A stretch of 39,712 nt of DNA from Kofleriaceae bacterium (GTDB lineage Bacteria; Myxococcota_A; Polyangia; Haliangiales; Haliangiaceae): assembly GCA_024762925.1 (NCBI GenBank), contig JANTGM010000050.1, positions 1-39,712 of the forward strand, read 5' to 3'. Below the pieces are notes generated by a model. It did not search any database, had not been told where the DNA came from, and saw only the letters and a list, made by a program, of their open reading frames with translations. Positions 19,641-28,510 of the stretch are shown piece by piece. Each line of letters starts with the position of its first letter. The first letter of the stretch is position 1. Position numbers and translations under genes: made by a program.

Positions 19641-19666
19641 GCTACACACGAAATTAAGGTCAGCAT

Positions 19667-20920
19667 ATGCGTCGCGTCGTTGTTACAGGCATTGGTTTGG
19701 TCACCCCTTTGGGGCTGACTACTGAGAGCACTTGGTCGAGCTTGCTCGAAGGAAAGAGTGGCGCTGGCCCTCTAACGCAATTTGACTGTGAAAAGTACAA
19801 AACGCACTTTGGGTGCGAGGTCAAAGACTTCGATTGGAGCCCGTACATCGATAAGCGGGAGGCCAAGCACCTTGATCGGTTTTTGCAGTTTGCCGTTGCC
19901 GCGGGTATGCAGGCCATGGACGACGCAGGGTACGAGAATCGTCGGGTACCCGAAGGCGAAGAAGAGGATTGGGGCGTCTACATGGGCTCAGGCCTCGGCG
20001 GCATCAAGACCATCGAAGACACCCAGGCCAAGACCGCAGAGAAGGGCCCGCGCTATGGCTTCTCTCCGTACTTCGTGACCGACATTATTATCAACATGGC
20101 GCCGGGCCTCCTTTCAATCAAGACCGGTGCACAGGGACCAAACTTCGCACACGTGAGCGCTTGCGCAACCGGCACGCACTCCATTGGCGAGGCAGCACGC
20201 GCGATTCGTTGGGGCGATGCCAACGTCATGATCGCAGGTGGCACCGAAGCGACGCTCACCAGTCTTAGCATCGGTGGCTTCAACGCGATGCGAGCCCTCT
20301 CTACTCGAAACGATGATCCGACAACGGCATCGCGCCCCTTTGACAAGGACCGGGATGGATTCGTCATGTCCGAGGGGGCCGGTGTGGTGATTCTCGAAGA
20401 CCTCGAACACGCCAAGAAGCGCGGCGCCCGCATCTACTGCGAAGTCGCCGGGTACGGTGCAAACTCGGACGCTTTCCACGTCACCCAGCCCGCACCTGAG
20501 GGCGAAGGTGCCCAGCGCTGTATCCGGAAAGTTCTGAAAGACGCAAAGATGGATCCGACCGACATCGGCTATGTGAACGCGCACGGGACCTCCACCCACT
20601 TCAACGACAAGAACGAAACTGCTGCAATCAAGGCGACCTTCGGGGACTACGCTTACAAAACCGCGGTTTCCTCCACCAAGTCGATGACCGGCCATATGCT
20701 GGGCGCAGCAGGAGCTGTGGAAGCAGCGTTTTCGTGTCTTGCCATCGACCGAGGTGTCTTGCCGCCAACCATCAACTACCAGACACCGGATCCGGAGTGC
20801 GATTTGGACTACATTCCCAACGTGGCACGCGAGCTGAGTGTCGACGCGGTAATGAGCAACTCCTTTGGCTTTGGTGGTACCAATGGATCACTCATCATGC
20901 GTCGCTACAAGGGCGATTGA
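19667..20920 (+). CDS. fabF: 3-oxoacyl-ACP synthase II
   Basis: 417-residue condensing enzyme. The nucleophilic Cys is in [10 protein letters not shown], and the two histidines are in NAHGTST and in [14 protein letters not shown]; the GFGGTN end is intact. It elongates acyl-ACP by condensation with malonyl-ACP. The ATG at 19667 has TAAGG nine or so nt upstream. It closes the fab cluster, behind the structured leader. No fabH is seen, so initiation must be done elsewhere or by another enzyme. Confidence 0.97.
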   Translation: MRRVVVTGIGLVTPLGLTTESTWSSLLEGKSGAGPLTQFDCEKYKTHFGCEVKDFDWSPYIDKREAKHLDRFLQFAVAAGMQAMDDAGYENRRVPEGEEEDWGVYMGSGLGGIKTIEDTQAKTAEKGPRYGFSPYFVTDIIINMAPGLLSIKTGAQGPNFAHVSACATGTHSIGEAARAIRWGDANVMIAGGTEATLTSLSIGGFNAMRALSTRNDDPTTASRPFDKDRDGFVMSEGAGVVILEDLEHAKKRGARIYCEVAGYGANSDAFHVTQPAPEGEGAQRCIRKVLKDAKMDPTDIGYVNAHGTSTHFNDKNETAAIKATFGDYAYKTAVSSTKSMTGHMLGAAGAVEAAFSCLAIDRGVLPPTINYQTPDPECDLDYIPNVARELSVDAVMSNSFGFGGTNGSLIMRRYKGD

Positions 20921-20928
20921 GAAGCGAT

Positions 20929-21363
20929 ATGAAGTGGTACGCCGGCTCCGACCATGCGGGACTCGAACTAAAGAACGAGCTCATTGCTGTTCTGCGCGAT
21001 CGCGGATACGAGGTGGAGGACTTGGGCACCAAAGACGGTGCATCCGTCGACTACCCAGACTATGGCAAGGCCGTCGCTGAGCGCGTGGTTGCAGACGGCG
21101 CCCTGGGGCTCTTGGTCTGTGGAACCGGCAACGGCATCGCAATGTCAGCCAACAAAGTGCATGGGGCGCGCGCAGCTCTCGCGACTGAGAGTTTTACGGC
21201 CCGGATGGCCCGCCGTCATAACGATGCCAATATTCTCGTCTTTGGTGGCCGTGTTGTCGGAAAAGGGGTTGCAAGTGACGCCCTCATCGCCTTCTCAGAG
21301 GCGGAATTCGAGGGGGGACGCCACAAGCGTCGTGTCGACAAATTGATGGCACTGGAAGGCTAG
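20929..21363 (+). CDS. rpiB: Ribose-5-phosphate isomerase B
   Basis: 144-residue RpiB/LacAB fold. N-terminal [24 protein letters not shown], and [15 protein letters not shown] with the catalytic Cys; the C-terminal part has the His and Arg of the family ([10 protein letters not shown]). It interconverts ribose 5-phosphate and ribulose 5-phosphate, the latter being a riboflavin precursor used by RibB downstream. The start is the ATG at 20929; the frame is open further upstream but lies inside fabF. It sits 8 nt after fabF and 3 nt before nrdR. Confidence 0.95.
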   Translation: MKWYAGSDHAGLELKNELIAVLRDRGYEVEDLGTKDGASVDYPDYGKAVAERVVADGALGLLVCGTGNGIAMSANKVHGARAALATESFTARMARRHNDANILVFGGRVVGKGVASDALIAFSEAEFEGGRHKRRVDKLMALEG

Positions 21364-21366
21364 GCG

Positions 21367-21828
21367 ATGCGCTGCCCATTTTGTGCAACCGCGGAAGATA
21401 AGGTAATCGACTCTCGAACTTCGAAGGACGGTTCGGAAATTCGTCGCCGGCGCGAGTGTACTGAGTGTGCTCGGCGCTTCACGACCTACGAGCGCATCGA
21501 GGAAGCGCTGCCGGTTGTCGTGAAGGCCGACGAGCGTCGCGAACCCTTTGACCGCAACAAGATCGCCAAGGGCCTGCAACGTGCCATTGGCAAGCGTCCC
21601 GTTCCGATTCAGAAGATTGCTGAGCTTGCCGAGGCTGTTGAGCGAGAACTTGTGGAAACGGGGGTTCGAGAGCTGCGAACAAAGGATATTGGCGAGCGCA
21701 TTCTCCCCAAGCTGCGCGAACTCGATGAGGTGAGTTACGTCCGCTACGCTTCCATCTACCGTGATTTTCGTGACATTGATGAGTTCGTCTCGGAGTTGTC
21801 GGATGTGATCAAGGCGCGCACGAGATGA
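21367..21828 (+). CDS. nrdR: Transcriptional repressor NrdR
   Basis: 153 residues. An N-terminal zinc ribbon ([18 protein letters not shown], four Cys) is followed by an ATP-cone ([20 protein letters not shown]). NrdR represses ribonucleotide reductase genes in response to ATP/dATP. Its position before ribD is common in bacteria. The stop overlaps the ribD start in ATGA. Confidence 0.97.
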   Translation: MRCPFCATAEDKVIDSRTSKDGSEIRRRRECTECARRFTTYERIEEALPVVVKADERREPFDRNKIAKGLQRAIGKRPVPIQKIAELAEAVERELVETGVRELRTKDIGERILPKLRELDEVSYVRYASIYRDFRDIDEFVSELSDVIKARTR

Positions 21829-22928
21829 GCGACGAGCGCTGGATGCGACATTGTCTCGATCTGGCGCGACAGGCCGAAGGCAAGACGTCGCCAAACCCCA
21901 TTGTTGGTGCCGTTGTTCTCGATAGGAAGGGAAAACTCGTAGGCGAAGGATTTCACGAACGCGCAGGCAAGGCGCACGCAGAAAAACTCGCACTGGCACA
22001 GGCCGGAAAACGGGCCAAGGGTGGCACGCTCTACACCAATCTCGAGCCCTGCAAGCACGTCAAGAATCGGCGCACCTCGCCCTGCGCCCCGGCGGTCCTT
22101 GAGGCCGGAATTGCGCGATTGGTGGTAGGGCAGGCCGATCCGATTCGCGCACATGGCGGCGGCGCGTCTTGGTTGGCGAGTCGCGGTGTATCGGTGACTC
22201 GGGGTGTGCTTGAGGCGGAGTGCAAGGAAGCCAACCGGGCTTTCATGATGTGGGCCCGAAAGGGACGCCCACTGTACGTGCTAAAAGTGGCCGCATCGCT
22301 CGACGGAAAAATTGCCACCAGGACAGGCGAATCAAAGTGGATCACAGGAACCGCAGCGCGAGCGGATGGCCGCGGCTTGCGGGCTCGGCTCGATGCCATA
22401 ATCGTCGGCGTTGAAACCGCCATTGCAGACGACCCTAGGCTTACCGCACGCGGAAAGGGCATGCGTGATCCGGTCCGAGTTGTGCTCGATAGTCGGTTGC
22501 GCACCCCGCTCGCGTCCCAGCTGCTGCCCGCCAATACCCGCTCTCGCGCAGGCGTCATCATCGCATCCACAGAGAATGCTCCAAAGTCGCGCGAGAAGCG
22601 TCTGGTGGCAGCGGGCGCGGAAGTGATGCGCCTTCCTCGCAATGATGCCGGCTACCCCTGCCTGCACGCCTTCTCCGAAGCCCTGGCTGCCCGTGGTATT
22701 GCTTCCGCCCTGGTCGAAGGTGGCGCTCAGGTGCACGGTTCCTTCCTCGAAGCTGGTCTGTGCGATGAATTGCGGCTGTATATGGCTCCAAAGGCCTTGG
22801 GCGGGCCTGGGCACGGCTGGCTCGGGGGACAGGGAATTGGGAAGCTGCAGGACGCATTTCGCCTCCGATGGCACGCGGAACCTAAGCGTCTTGGCGATGA
22901 CTTGCTCCTAATCGCTCGTCCCCGGTAG
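21825..22928 (+). CDS. ribD: Bifunctional riboflavin deaminase/reductase RibD
   Basis: 367 residues. The N-terminal deaminase has zinc ligands in HAE (here KAHAEKLAL) and EPC..SPC; the loop [14 protein letters not shown] is about three residues longer than the usual EPCSHHGRTPPC. The reductase half starts near residue 145 ([17 protein letters not shown]) and contains the typical [24 protein letters not shown] and [12 protein letters not shown]. It carries out steps two and three after GTP cyclohydrolase II. The ATG overlaps nrdR by 4 nt. Confidence 0.96.
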   Translation: MSDERWMRHCLDLARQAEGKTSPNPIVGAVVLDRKGKLVGEGFHERAGKAHAEKLALAQAGKRAKGGTLYTNLEPCKHVKNRRTSPCAPAVLEAGIARLVVGQADPIRAHGGGASWLASRGVSVTRGVLEAECKEANRAFMMWARKGRPLYVLKVAASLDGKIATRTGESKWITGTAARADGRGLRARLDAIIVGVETAIADDPRLTARGKGMRDPVRVVLDSRLRTPLASQLLPANTRSRAGVIIASTENAPKSREKRLVAAGAEVMRLPRNDAGYPCLHAFSEALAARGIASALVEGGAQVHGSFLEAGLCDELRLYMAPKALGGPGHGWLGGQGIGKLQDAFRLRWHAEPKRLGDDLLLIARPR

Positions 22929-23013
22929 TGCTGGTCGGGTCTGGCCGCGACTTGGCTGCTTTGATCACACTTCAGCGCAAAAAATCCGCTCCTGGGTGAT
23001 ACAAGGGCCTCCC

Positions 23014-23619
23014 ATGTTTACCGGTCTTGTAGAGGACGTTGGAAGGCTCGAGCGCTGCGAGCGGCGAAGCGATGCCATCGTGTTCTCGGTTGCGTCTGAG
23101 GTGATCGCTGATAGCACCTTGAGCCTCGGCGATTCGGTGGCAGTGGACGGCGTTTGCCTCACGGTTACAGACTTTCGCAAGGGCCACTTTCAAGTACTGG
23201 CAGGAGCGGAGACGTTGCGCCTAACAACGCTAGGCAAGCTTCGTCCCGGCGGCAAGGTCAACCTCGAGCGCGCTCTCTGCGTCGGCGCACGGCTGGGAGG
23301 GCACATCATGCAGGGGCACGTCGATGGCATTGCCACCATGAAGAGCAAGCGCGACCTCGGTGCAAACGTCGAGTTTACCTTTGAGCCGCCCGCTGCACTC
23401 TTGCGATACATCATTGCCAAGGGCTCGATTGCGATCGACGGAGTAAGCTTGACCGTGAATCGATTGGAGGGTACTTGCTTCGGAGTTGCGCTGATTCCGC
23501 ACACGGTTGCAAAGACGAGCTTGGCAACAAAGAGCGTTGGCCAGCCAGTGAATATCGAAGTGGACATGATTGGCAAGTACGTTGAGAGCCTGCTTGGAGG
23601 ACACCTTGCTAGGACCTGA
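23014..23619 (+). CDS. ribE: Riboflavin synthase alpha subunit
   Basis: 201 residues with the tandem lumazine-binding repeats: [12 protein letters not shown] start, [24 protein letters not shown], and in the second repeat [12 protein letters not shown] and [10 protein letters not shown]. It dismutates two lumazines to riboflavin. I chose the ATG at 23014 because MFTG is the conserved start; the frame is open from 22996. The 85-nt gap after ribD shows no FMN riboswitch. Confidence 0.95.
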   Translation: MFTGLVEDVGRLERCERRSDAIVFSVASEVIADSTLSLGDSVAVDGVCLTVTDFRKGHFQVLAGAETLRLTTLGKLRPGGKVNLERALCVGARLGGHIMQGHVDGIATMKSKRDLGANVEFTFEPPAALLRYIIAKGSIAIDGVSLTVNRLEGTCFGVALIPHTVAKTSLATKSVGQPVNIEVDMIGKYVESLLGGHLART

Positions 23620-23656
23620 GACACAAAAGAACGAATCCCAAAGCCCTGAGATCGAT

Positions 23657-24835
23657 ATGACAACTCCCGCAGTGAGCGAGACCCAAATGAGTGAGCCGAG
23701 CACCATCGAAAAAGTAGAGGCAGCGCTGGCCGACATTCGCGAGGGCAAGATGGTGATTCTTGTCGACGACGAAGATCGCGAGAACGAGGGCGACCTCGTG
23801 ATGGCCGCCGAGAAGGTCACGCCGGATGCCGTCAATTTCATGGCGTGCCATGGCCGTGGTTTGATTTGCCTTACCCTTACCGGAGAGGCGATCGATTCGC
23901 TCAATCTTCCGATGATGGTGCGTGAAAACACCGCTTCGCTCGGCACTGCATTCACCGTTAGCATCGAGGCGAGAGAGGGCGTGACAACGGGGATTTCCGC
24001 TGCCGATCGTGCGGTCACGATTCAGGCCGCAGTCGCCGATAATGCAAAGCCTGCCGACCTGGTTTCTCCAGGTCACGTCTTCCCGCTGCGAGCGCGACCC
24101 GGTGGTGTCTTGGTGCGAACCGGGCAAACCGAAGGCTCAGTCGACTTGGCGCGGTTGGCAGGCCTAAAGCCTGCTGGCGTCATCTGCGAGATTATGAAGG
24201 AAGACGGCGAAATGGCTCGCATGGGCGATTTGGAGGTCTTCGGTAAAGAACAGAACCTGCGCATCATTACCGTCGCAGACCTGATTGCGTACCGCTTGCA
24301 GCGAGAGCGCATCGTGACCTGTGAGAAGCAGGGGCAGATTCGCCCCGACTTTCTCGGCGATGGGCCAGACTTTGACGTGATGCTCTACCGCACAGCGGTC
24401 GAAGAAACTGAGTATCTGGTTGTGACCCGTGGCGACATCAAGGCACTCGCGGAGGCGGATGAGGCAGTTCTGGTTCGCGTTCAGAGCATGAGCCCAATGA
24501 GCGATGCCTTTGGACTGAGGCCCGACATTCGAAGTTGTCTCTCGGCCATGGATGAAGCCGAGGCGGGCGTCTTTCTCTACGTCTACAACAAAGAGCGCGT
24601 CGATCTTGGGCGGGATTTTGAGCGGTCGGTTCTCAAAGAGAGTTCCAGGGCGCCCGCTACCGGTGGGCTCTCCGAAGTGCTTCGCGATTTTGGCTTGGGT
24701 GCGCAAGTCCTCGCAGAAGTTGGCTGCCGAAAGATTCGACTAATGAGCAATAGCGATCGCAAGATCGTTGGCATTGAGGGGTACGGCATCGAGATTGTCG
24801 AGCGCGTACCCGTACCGAGTGGCGAGCAGGAGTAG
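23657..24835 (+). CDS. ribBA: 3,4-DHBP synthase with degenerate GTP cyclohydrolase II domain
   Basis: About 392 residues. The N-terminal RibB half is intact: [47 protein letters not shown] and [15 protein letters not shown] with E and H ligands. The RibA half (from about residue 225) keeps its frame and C-terminal fold ([36 protein letters not shown]). However, where active enzymes have HSECLTGDVFGSLRCDCG it reads [18 protein letters not shown] (residues 272-290), so all three zinc cysteines are gone; the RQEGRGIGL loop is replaced by [12 protein letters not shown] cyclohydrolase activity is therefore unlikely. The start is uncertain: 23657 (chosen) and 23687 are both ATG, and an upstream frame from 23570 overlaps ribE. 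Confidence 0.9.
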   Translation: MTTPAVSETQMSEPSTIEKVEAALADIREGKMVILVDDEDRENEGDLVMAAEKVTPDAVNFMACHGRGLICLTLTGEAIDSLNLPMMVRENTASLGTAFTVSIEAREGVTTGISAADRAVTIQAAVADNAKPADLVSPGHVFPLRARPGGVLVRTGQTEGSVDLARLAGLKPAGVICEIMKEDGEMARMGDLEVFGKEQNLRIITVADLIAYRLQRERIVTCEKQGQIRPDFLGDGPDFDVMLYRTAVEETEYLVVTRGDIKALAEADEAVLVRVQSMSPMSDAFGLRPDIRSCLSAMDEAEAGVFLYVYNKERVDLGRDFERSVLKESSRAPATGGLSEVLRDFGLGAQVLAEVGCRKIRLMSNSDRKIVGIEGYGIEIVERVPVPSGEQE

Positions 24836-24841
24836 AGAAAT

Positions 24842-25312
24842 ATGGCAACTGTAAAGAACGGGCAGCTCTCAGCCAAGGATGGCAAATTCGCGATCGTAGC
24901 GGGGCGCTTTAATCACTTCGTCGTAGACGCGCTCGTTGGTGGTGCACAGGATGCAATCACGCGGCTTGGTGGCAGTAGTGATGATGTCACCGTGTTCTGG
25001 GCGCCAGGTGCATTTGAAATTCCGCAGCTCACCAGAAAAGTTCTGTCTGCGGGAAAGTTTGATGCTGTCATTTCGCTGGGTGCGGTCATTCGCGGTGCAA
25101 CTCCGCACTTTGACTACGTGGCGTCGACTGTCGCCCGTGGCATGGCCGATATCGCATGCGATTCGAACATCCCTGTCGCCTTTGGCGTTCTCACAACTGA
25201 CACCATCGAGCAAGCGATCGAGCGCTCGGGTACCAAGGCGGGCAACAAGGGGTTCGAGGCAGCCATGGCGGCCATCGAGATGCTGGATCTCTTTCGCCAG
25301 ATTGACGGCTAG
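24842..25312 (+). CDS. ribH: 6,7-dimethyl-8-ribityllumazine synthase
   Basis: 156 residues. FAIVAGRFNHFVVDALVGGA, the AFEIPQ motif (WAPGAFEIP), ISLGAVIRGATPHFDYV with the catalytic His region, and PVAFGVLTTDTIEQAIERSG with the C-terminal KAGNKGFEAAMAAIEM are all typical. It condenses DHBP with the pyrimidine from RibD. It lies 6 nt after ribBA. Confidence 0.97.
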   Translation: MATVKNGQLSAKDGKFAIVAGRFNHFVVDALVGGAQDAITRLGGSSDDVTVFWAPGAFEIPQLTRKVLSAGKFDAVISLGAVIRGATPHFDYVASTVARGMADIACDSNIPVAFGVLTTDTIEQAIERSGTKAGNKGFEAAMAAIEMLDLFRQIDG

Positions 25313-25323
25313 GAGCAGAACCG

Positions 25324-25749
25324 GTGGCAGGTATCCGAACGCGCGCCCGAGGTCAGGCTCTGCAAATGCTCTACGCGCTTGATGTGAGCGGTGGAGCCGA
25401 GCCCGATCCATCTGTTGTTGCGACTCGCGAGAGCTTTGATATTGGAGTGGAGGCCGAGGGCAATGCCTTTGCAGAAGGCATCGTGGACAACGCCAGGGAG
25501 CATCTGGCGCAGATTGATGAAGAGCTCCAGGGTGCCTCAAAGAACTGGCGTCTCGATCGCATGAGTACGGTTGACCGCAACATCCTGCGACTCGCGACAG
25601 CAGAGCTGATGTTTGATCCAAACGTGCCCACCAAGGTTGTGATCAATGAAGCCATCGAACTTGCGAAGCGCTTTGGAGCCACCGAGTCGCCAGCCTTTGT
25701 AAACGGCATTCTTGACAGAGTGGCCGCCAAGGTGCGGGAGCAGAAGTAG
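25324..25749 (+). CDS. nusB: Transcription antitermination factor NusB
   Basis: 141 residues, all-helical. RTRARGQALQMLYALD at the N-terminus and the C-terminal LRLATAELMFDPNVPTKVVINEAIELAKRFG are diagnostic. NusB with NusE binds boxA of rRNA leaders. The start is GTG with AGGAG 8-12 nt upstream. ribH-nusB is a conserved pair. Confidence 0.96.
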   Translation: MAGIRTRARGQALQMLYALDVSGGAEPDPSVVATRESFDIGVEAEGNAFAEGIVDNAREHLAQIDEELQGASKNWRLDRMSTVDRNILRLATAELMFDPNVPTKVVINEAIELAKRFGATESPAFVNGILDRVAAKVREQK

Positions 25750-25750
25750 G

Positions 25751-26275
25751 GTGAAGCTTCGCTTCATGCCAGCGACGTTGTCGCATTGGGATGAATTGAA
25801 GGCTCCAGAGTGTTCACCAGAAGTGGGACCAGGCGACTTGGTGCTGAGCTTTTTCTCAAACGAGCGCCCACTGCATGGGGCTGCAGGGCTTGCCGATTGG
25901 CGCTTGTATGGACAGCTCTCTCGTCTCATTACCGCGGGGCATTGCGCTGGTGGCCGTGGAGAGAGTCTCATGATGCCAGCAGGTCCGCGCCTGCCCTTTG
26001 AACGCATCTTCCTCTTTGGTCTTGGCGACGGCAAACGCATGAAGGATGCTGAATACTCAAGCTACGTCACCACGATTCGCGCTGCGTTGCGGCTGGCGGG
26101 CTCTAAGAACTATTCTGTGCAGCCGCCAGGGCGTGCAACGGGCCTCATTGCGGCGAAACGGGCTGCAGAGCTGTGGCTTGAGCAAAGAGATGCAATCGAG
26201 GAGCGGGTCACGTTAATCGATTCTGAAGGGGCCTACAAAGAAATGGGTGACTTGCTCGTAGGCCAGGACGCATGA
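25751..26275 (+). CDS. Stand-alone peptidase M17 (leucyl aminopeptidase) N-terminal domain protein
   Basis: About 174 residues, starting with GTG one nt after the nusB stop. GPGDLVLSFFSNERPLHGAAGLADWRLYGQLSRLI and the later PFERIFLFGLGDG follow the pattern of the macro-like N-terminal domain of M17 aminopeptidases (lgvf.der.l.g.a..lD....g.ls, ...vlLvGLG). The metal-binding catalytic domain is absent, so no peptidase activity is expected. It may be a regulatory or binding domain. Its stop overlaps the CheW gene start in ATGA, which suggests coupling. Confidence 0.6.
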   Translation: MKLRFMPATLSHWDELKAPECSPEVGPGDLVLSFFSNERPLHGAAGLADWRLYGQLSRLITAGHCAGGRGESLMMPAGPRLPFERIFLFGLGDGKRMKDAEYSSYVTTIRAALRLAGSKNYSVQPPGRATGLIAAKRAAELWLEQRDAIEERVTLIDSEGAYKEMGDLLVGQDA

Positions 26276-26715
26276 GCCGTCTGCAGGTCGTGCGATTTGT
26301 TGTAGGCGAACGCCACTACGCACTGGATGTGATGGTGGTGAAGGAGGTCGTGGTGCCCAAGGATCCGCAGCCGGTGGTAGGGCAGCCGGCCTTTGTCGAA
26401 GGGCTGGTGGAGTTGCGTGGCGAATACGTGCCCCTCATCGACCTGCGGGGCCGTTTTGGCGCTGATGTGCCTTCAAAGGACTGCCGTCTACTGGTTCTCA
26501 CCTGCCTTCAGCGCGAAATTGCGTTACTTGTAGATAGCGTCGGAGAGGTCCAGTGGATCGAAGCTGCCAGCCTGCGCTCTGCGCCCGTGAATACCAACAC
26601 GGCGGGATCGCAGGCCGTCGATGCGATCGCTGACATCAATGGCACCATGGTCATGGTTCTGCGCGGTGAGGCTCTGCTTTCGGAGGCAGAGTGGGCCCAA
26701 GTACTTCCCCTATAG
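26272..26715 (+). CDS. CheW-like chemotaxis coupling protein
   Basis: 147 residues. It fits the CheW fold: QVVRFVVGERHYALDVMVVKEVV at the N-terminus, VEGLVELRGEYVPLIDLRGRFG (the IxxRGxVxPVIDL pattern) and IALLVDSVGEVQWI. In chemotaxis arrays CheW links receptors to CheA. No other che or receptor gene is in the window, and the gene is coupled (ATGA) to the M17-domain gene, so it may serve a non-motility signalling complex or be an orphan part of one. Confidence 0.85.
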   Translation: MSRLQVVRFVVGERHYALDVMVVKEVVVPKDPQPVVGQPAFVEGLVELRGEYVPLIDLRGRFGADVPSKDCRLLVLTCLQREIALLVDSVGEVQWIEAASLRSAPVNTNTAGSQAVDAIADINGTMVMVLRGEALLSEAEWAQVLPL

Positions 26716-26918
26716 GGCCTCAGAGCGGGCTAGAGCCGAGTCGTCTTGGCCCCGTGGGATTCAAGACTCGTCTTGCTTCAGATGTGGCATTTAAACGACT
26801 CAAGGGAATCGTCTCCGACGAGCAAATCCTAGTCATGCTGAGCAAGAGTATCTTTCGGGCGGGCTTCGTCTGGAAAATCGTCGATGCGAGGTGGCCGACC
26901 TCTGTGCCAACTCAGTAA
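26691..26918 (+). pseudogene. Fragment of 3-methyladenine DNA glycosylase I-like gene
   Basis: The frame encodes LKGIVSDEQILVMLSKSIF and then RAGFVWKIVDARWP, which resembles an internal part of TAG-family glycosylases (…DDRxLxxMTKxIFQAGFVWKVxExKWPGF). The family is usually about 200 residues; here about 45 residues are recognisable, the N-terminal part has no family likeness, and a stop follows ARWP within five codons. The 5' end overlaps the CheW gene. I read it as a decayed remnant; a novel short protein is possible but less likely. Confidence 0.5.
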
Positions 26919-26950
26919 AATTCTGGCTTGCTCAGTGGGGGGAACTCTGC

Positions 26951-27820
26951 TCAGAAGTCGTCGATTCTGTCGACGAACGTGGGGTAGTCGACAAAGGGGT
27001 TGCGGTTTCGCTGAATGCCAAAGATGTCTTCGTTGCGGTTTCGCTCGGCAATATCGACTGGGTCGATCGCATGCCAATCCCGAAGCATGGTTTCCTGCCA
27101 CGGAACGAGATCGGCTCTGTTGACGGCGGTTTCTGCGCAGCATGAGAATTCACCTTCGTAACGCACGGCCATGTAGAAGTAGATGCGCGCAAAATCGCCC
27201 TTGAGCGCATCGGGTGGCTCAAAGCAGGCGCTTCCAGGTTCGGTGCCTGCGACGTTGCACAGACCTCGCTTACTGCCATTTGAGCTTGTGTAGGTTGCGC
27301 TGATGACCGGGCCCAGGGGAAGCTGTGAGCGGGTATTGTTCACAAAGCCGTCGGCGGGAATGACCGCGACGAGGTCTTGATGCTGGTTAGGTGCCGTGGC
27401 GCCGCCCCACCATGATTTTGGCCAACTGTGTTCTCGATTGAAGCAATCCCCCTCGCGAGTGTAGTTGCCACAGGCTTGCTCCGGCTGCCAACACTTGCTT
27501 GAGTAAAAATCGTAGATGCCAGTGCAGCCCTCACGGCCTTGGTCCAGCGCTTGATAGGCATCGTAGAGGGCATCAAAAGAGAGGGAAACGTGATCGGCCG
27601 CAAGTTTGCGGTGAAGAGCTCCCACGAGTTCGGGCCCTGTAAGGCCGCTTCCGATATCGGCAAAGTACGCCACGCCGGCTGCTGTTGGCGAGGCGTGCTC
27701 AGGCGGCACCGTGGCATCAGCCCCAGCTCCTCCGCCCGCATCGGCTACGGTTCTTACATCATCACGACATGCAGCGGAGGCAGACAGCGCGAGTGCGACG
27801 AGTACGACTTGGCGAAACAC
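26951..27820 (-). CDS. Secreted endonuclease I (lipoprotein)
   Basis: 289 residues from a GTG at 27820. A signal peptide FRQVVLVALALSASAAC with Cys at 18 suggests a lipoprotein. After an Ala/Gly linker the endonuclease I (EndA/BsnI-type) domain has DCFNREHSWPKSW (catalytic His), then QDLVAVIPADGFVNNTRSQLPLG (Asn metal ligand) and several paired Cys (CTGIYDFYSSKC, CGNYTREGDC). The DLHH stretch common in the family is DLVAV. It probably degrades DNA outside the inner membrane. The frame remains open up to 28045, through the tRNA gene, so the start was chosen by the signal peptide. A TACACT lies 6 nt before the GTG. Confidence 0.85.
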   Translation of the reverse strand: MFRQVVLVALALSASAACRDDVRTVADAGGGAGADATVPPEHASPTAAGVAYFADIGSGLTGPELVGALHRKLAADHVSLSFDALYDAYQALDQGREGCTGIYDFYSSKCWQPEQACGNYTREGDCFNREHSWPKSWWGGATAPNQHQDLVAVIPADGFVNNTRSQLPLGPVISATYTSSNGSKRGLCNVAGTEPGSACFEPPDALKGDFARIYFYMAVRYEGEFSCCAETAVNRADLVPWQETMLRDWHAIDPVDIAERNRNEDIFGIQRNRNPFVDYPTFVDRIDDF

Positions 27821-27949
27821 GGAGCAAGTGTAGCGCGATGTCGTGTCGACTCGATGCGTCCATCCGTCGACGCTTGCGAATTGCCACCCTTCATAGAGAG
27901 AGGTAGAGAAAGGCGGGCGGAAAAACGCGCGTACGCACTTCGATATCGC

Positions 27950-28035
27950 TGGTGGGGCAGGCGGGACTCGAACCCGCACATCCTTACGGATAGGAGATTT
28001 TAAGTCTCCCGCGTATACCATTTCGCCACTGCCCC
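27950..28035 (-). tRNA. tRNA-Leu (anticodon TAA)
   Basis: On the minus strand: acceptor GGGGCAG/CTGCCCC, anticodon stem GGAGA/TCTCC with loop CTTAAAA (anticodon TAA), a long variable arm (TATCCGTAAGGATG) as expected for a class II tRNA, T arm CGGGTTCGAGTCCCG, discriminator A and an encoded CCA. Total 86 nt. It lies 129 nt upstream of the endonuclease gene on the same strand. Confidence 0.97.
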
Positions 28036-28114
28036 GATTCGGCACCTAGATACCACAGCCAGGTGTGCGCGCAAATGCCTAGTCACGAGCACTCTGCAGG
28101 CGTAGCTTAGACCC

Positions 28115-28510
28115 ATGGTCTCGCTTCCTCCAGCCGCAAAACGCGTGCTCTCGATCGCCTTTGTGGCTGCGATGGTCTTCTTTGGCGCCCGAACCTGCCA
28201 GGTGGAATCGGCCGATTGTGAATTGGTGTTTCGATTTAAAGAGGCGGCTCCTGGCGGTCTCATGGAATTGCAGGTTCGCCTATTTGAGCGGGGCGATGCG
28301 ACGGAGCCCATCGGCACCTTCAGCAAGTTCTACGATGGAACCCCAGGCGCGCCGGCTCGTTGGCCATTGGTCATTTCGACGGGGACCTACGTGTTGGAGG
28401 GAACAATACGAACTGGCTCGGGAACCTTTCCGTTTGAGCGCGAAATCACCCTGGTGGACGGCGAAGCACTTTCGGTCTATCTCGATCGCTATCTGCGCCA
28501 GTCGAGCTAG
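28115..28510 (+). CDS. Small exported or anchored protein of unknown function
   Basis: 131 residues. One N-terminal hydrophobic segment (about 10-26, VLSIAFVAAMVFFGA) is preceded by KR, so it is a signal or anchor; Cys at 28 and 35 could form a disulfide. The remainder reads as beta-strands (LMELQVRLFERG, GTYVLEGTIRTGSG, REITLVDGEALSVYL), like a small Ig-like or carboxypeptidase-regulatory-like fold. No family recognised. A weak TAGTCA-17-TAGCTT lies 6 nt before the ATG. It converges on the methyltransferase gene and shares a CTAG stop. Confidence 0.65.
   Translation: MVSLPPAAKRVLSIAFVAAMVFFGARTCQVESADCELVFRFKEAAPGGLMELQVRLFERGDATEPIGTFSKFYDGTPGAPARWPLVISTGTYVLEGTIRTGSGTFPFEREITLVDGEALSVYLDRYLRQSS

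Noticed and set aside
22929-23013. Possible FMN riboswitch before ribE
   Set aside because: The 85-nt gap is too short and lacks the conserved RFN element sequences.
23230-25621. Long minus-strand ORFs (250-262 residues) opposite ribE, ribBA, ribH and nusB
   Set aside because: They lie opposite well-supported genes, have biased composition and no recognisable motif.
27818-27834. Leaderless start for the endonuclease gene (TACACT 6 nt before GTG)
   Set aside because: The distance matches rnc and tilS, but there is no acceptable -35, so I list it only as a remark.
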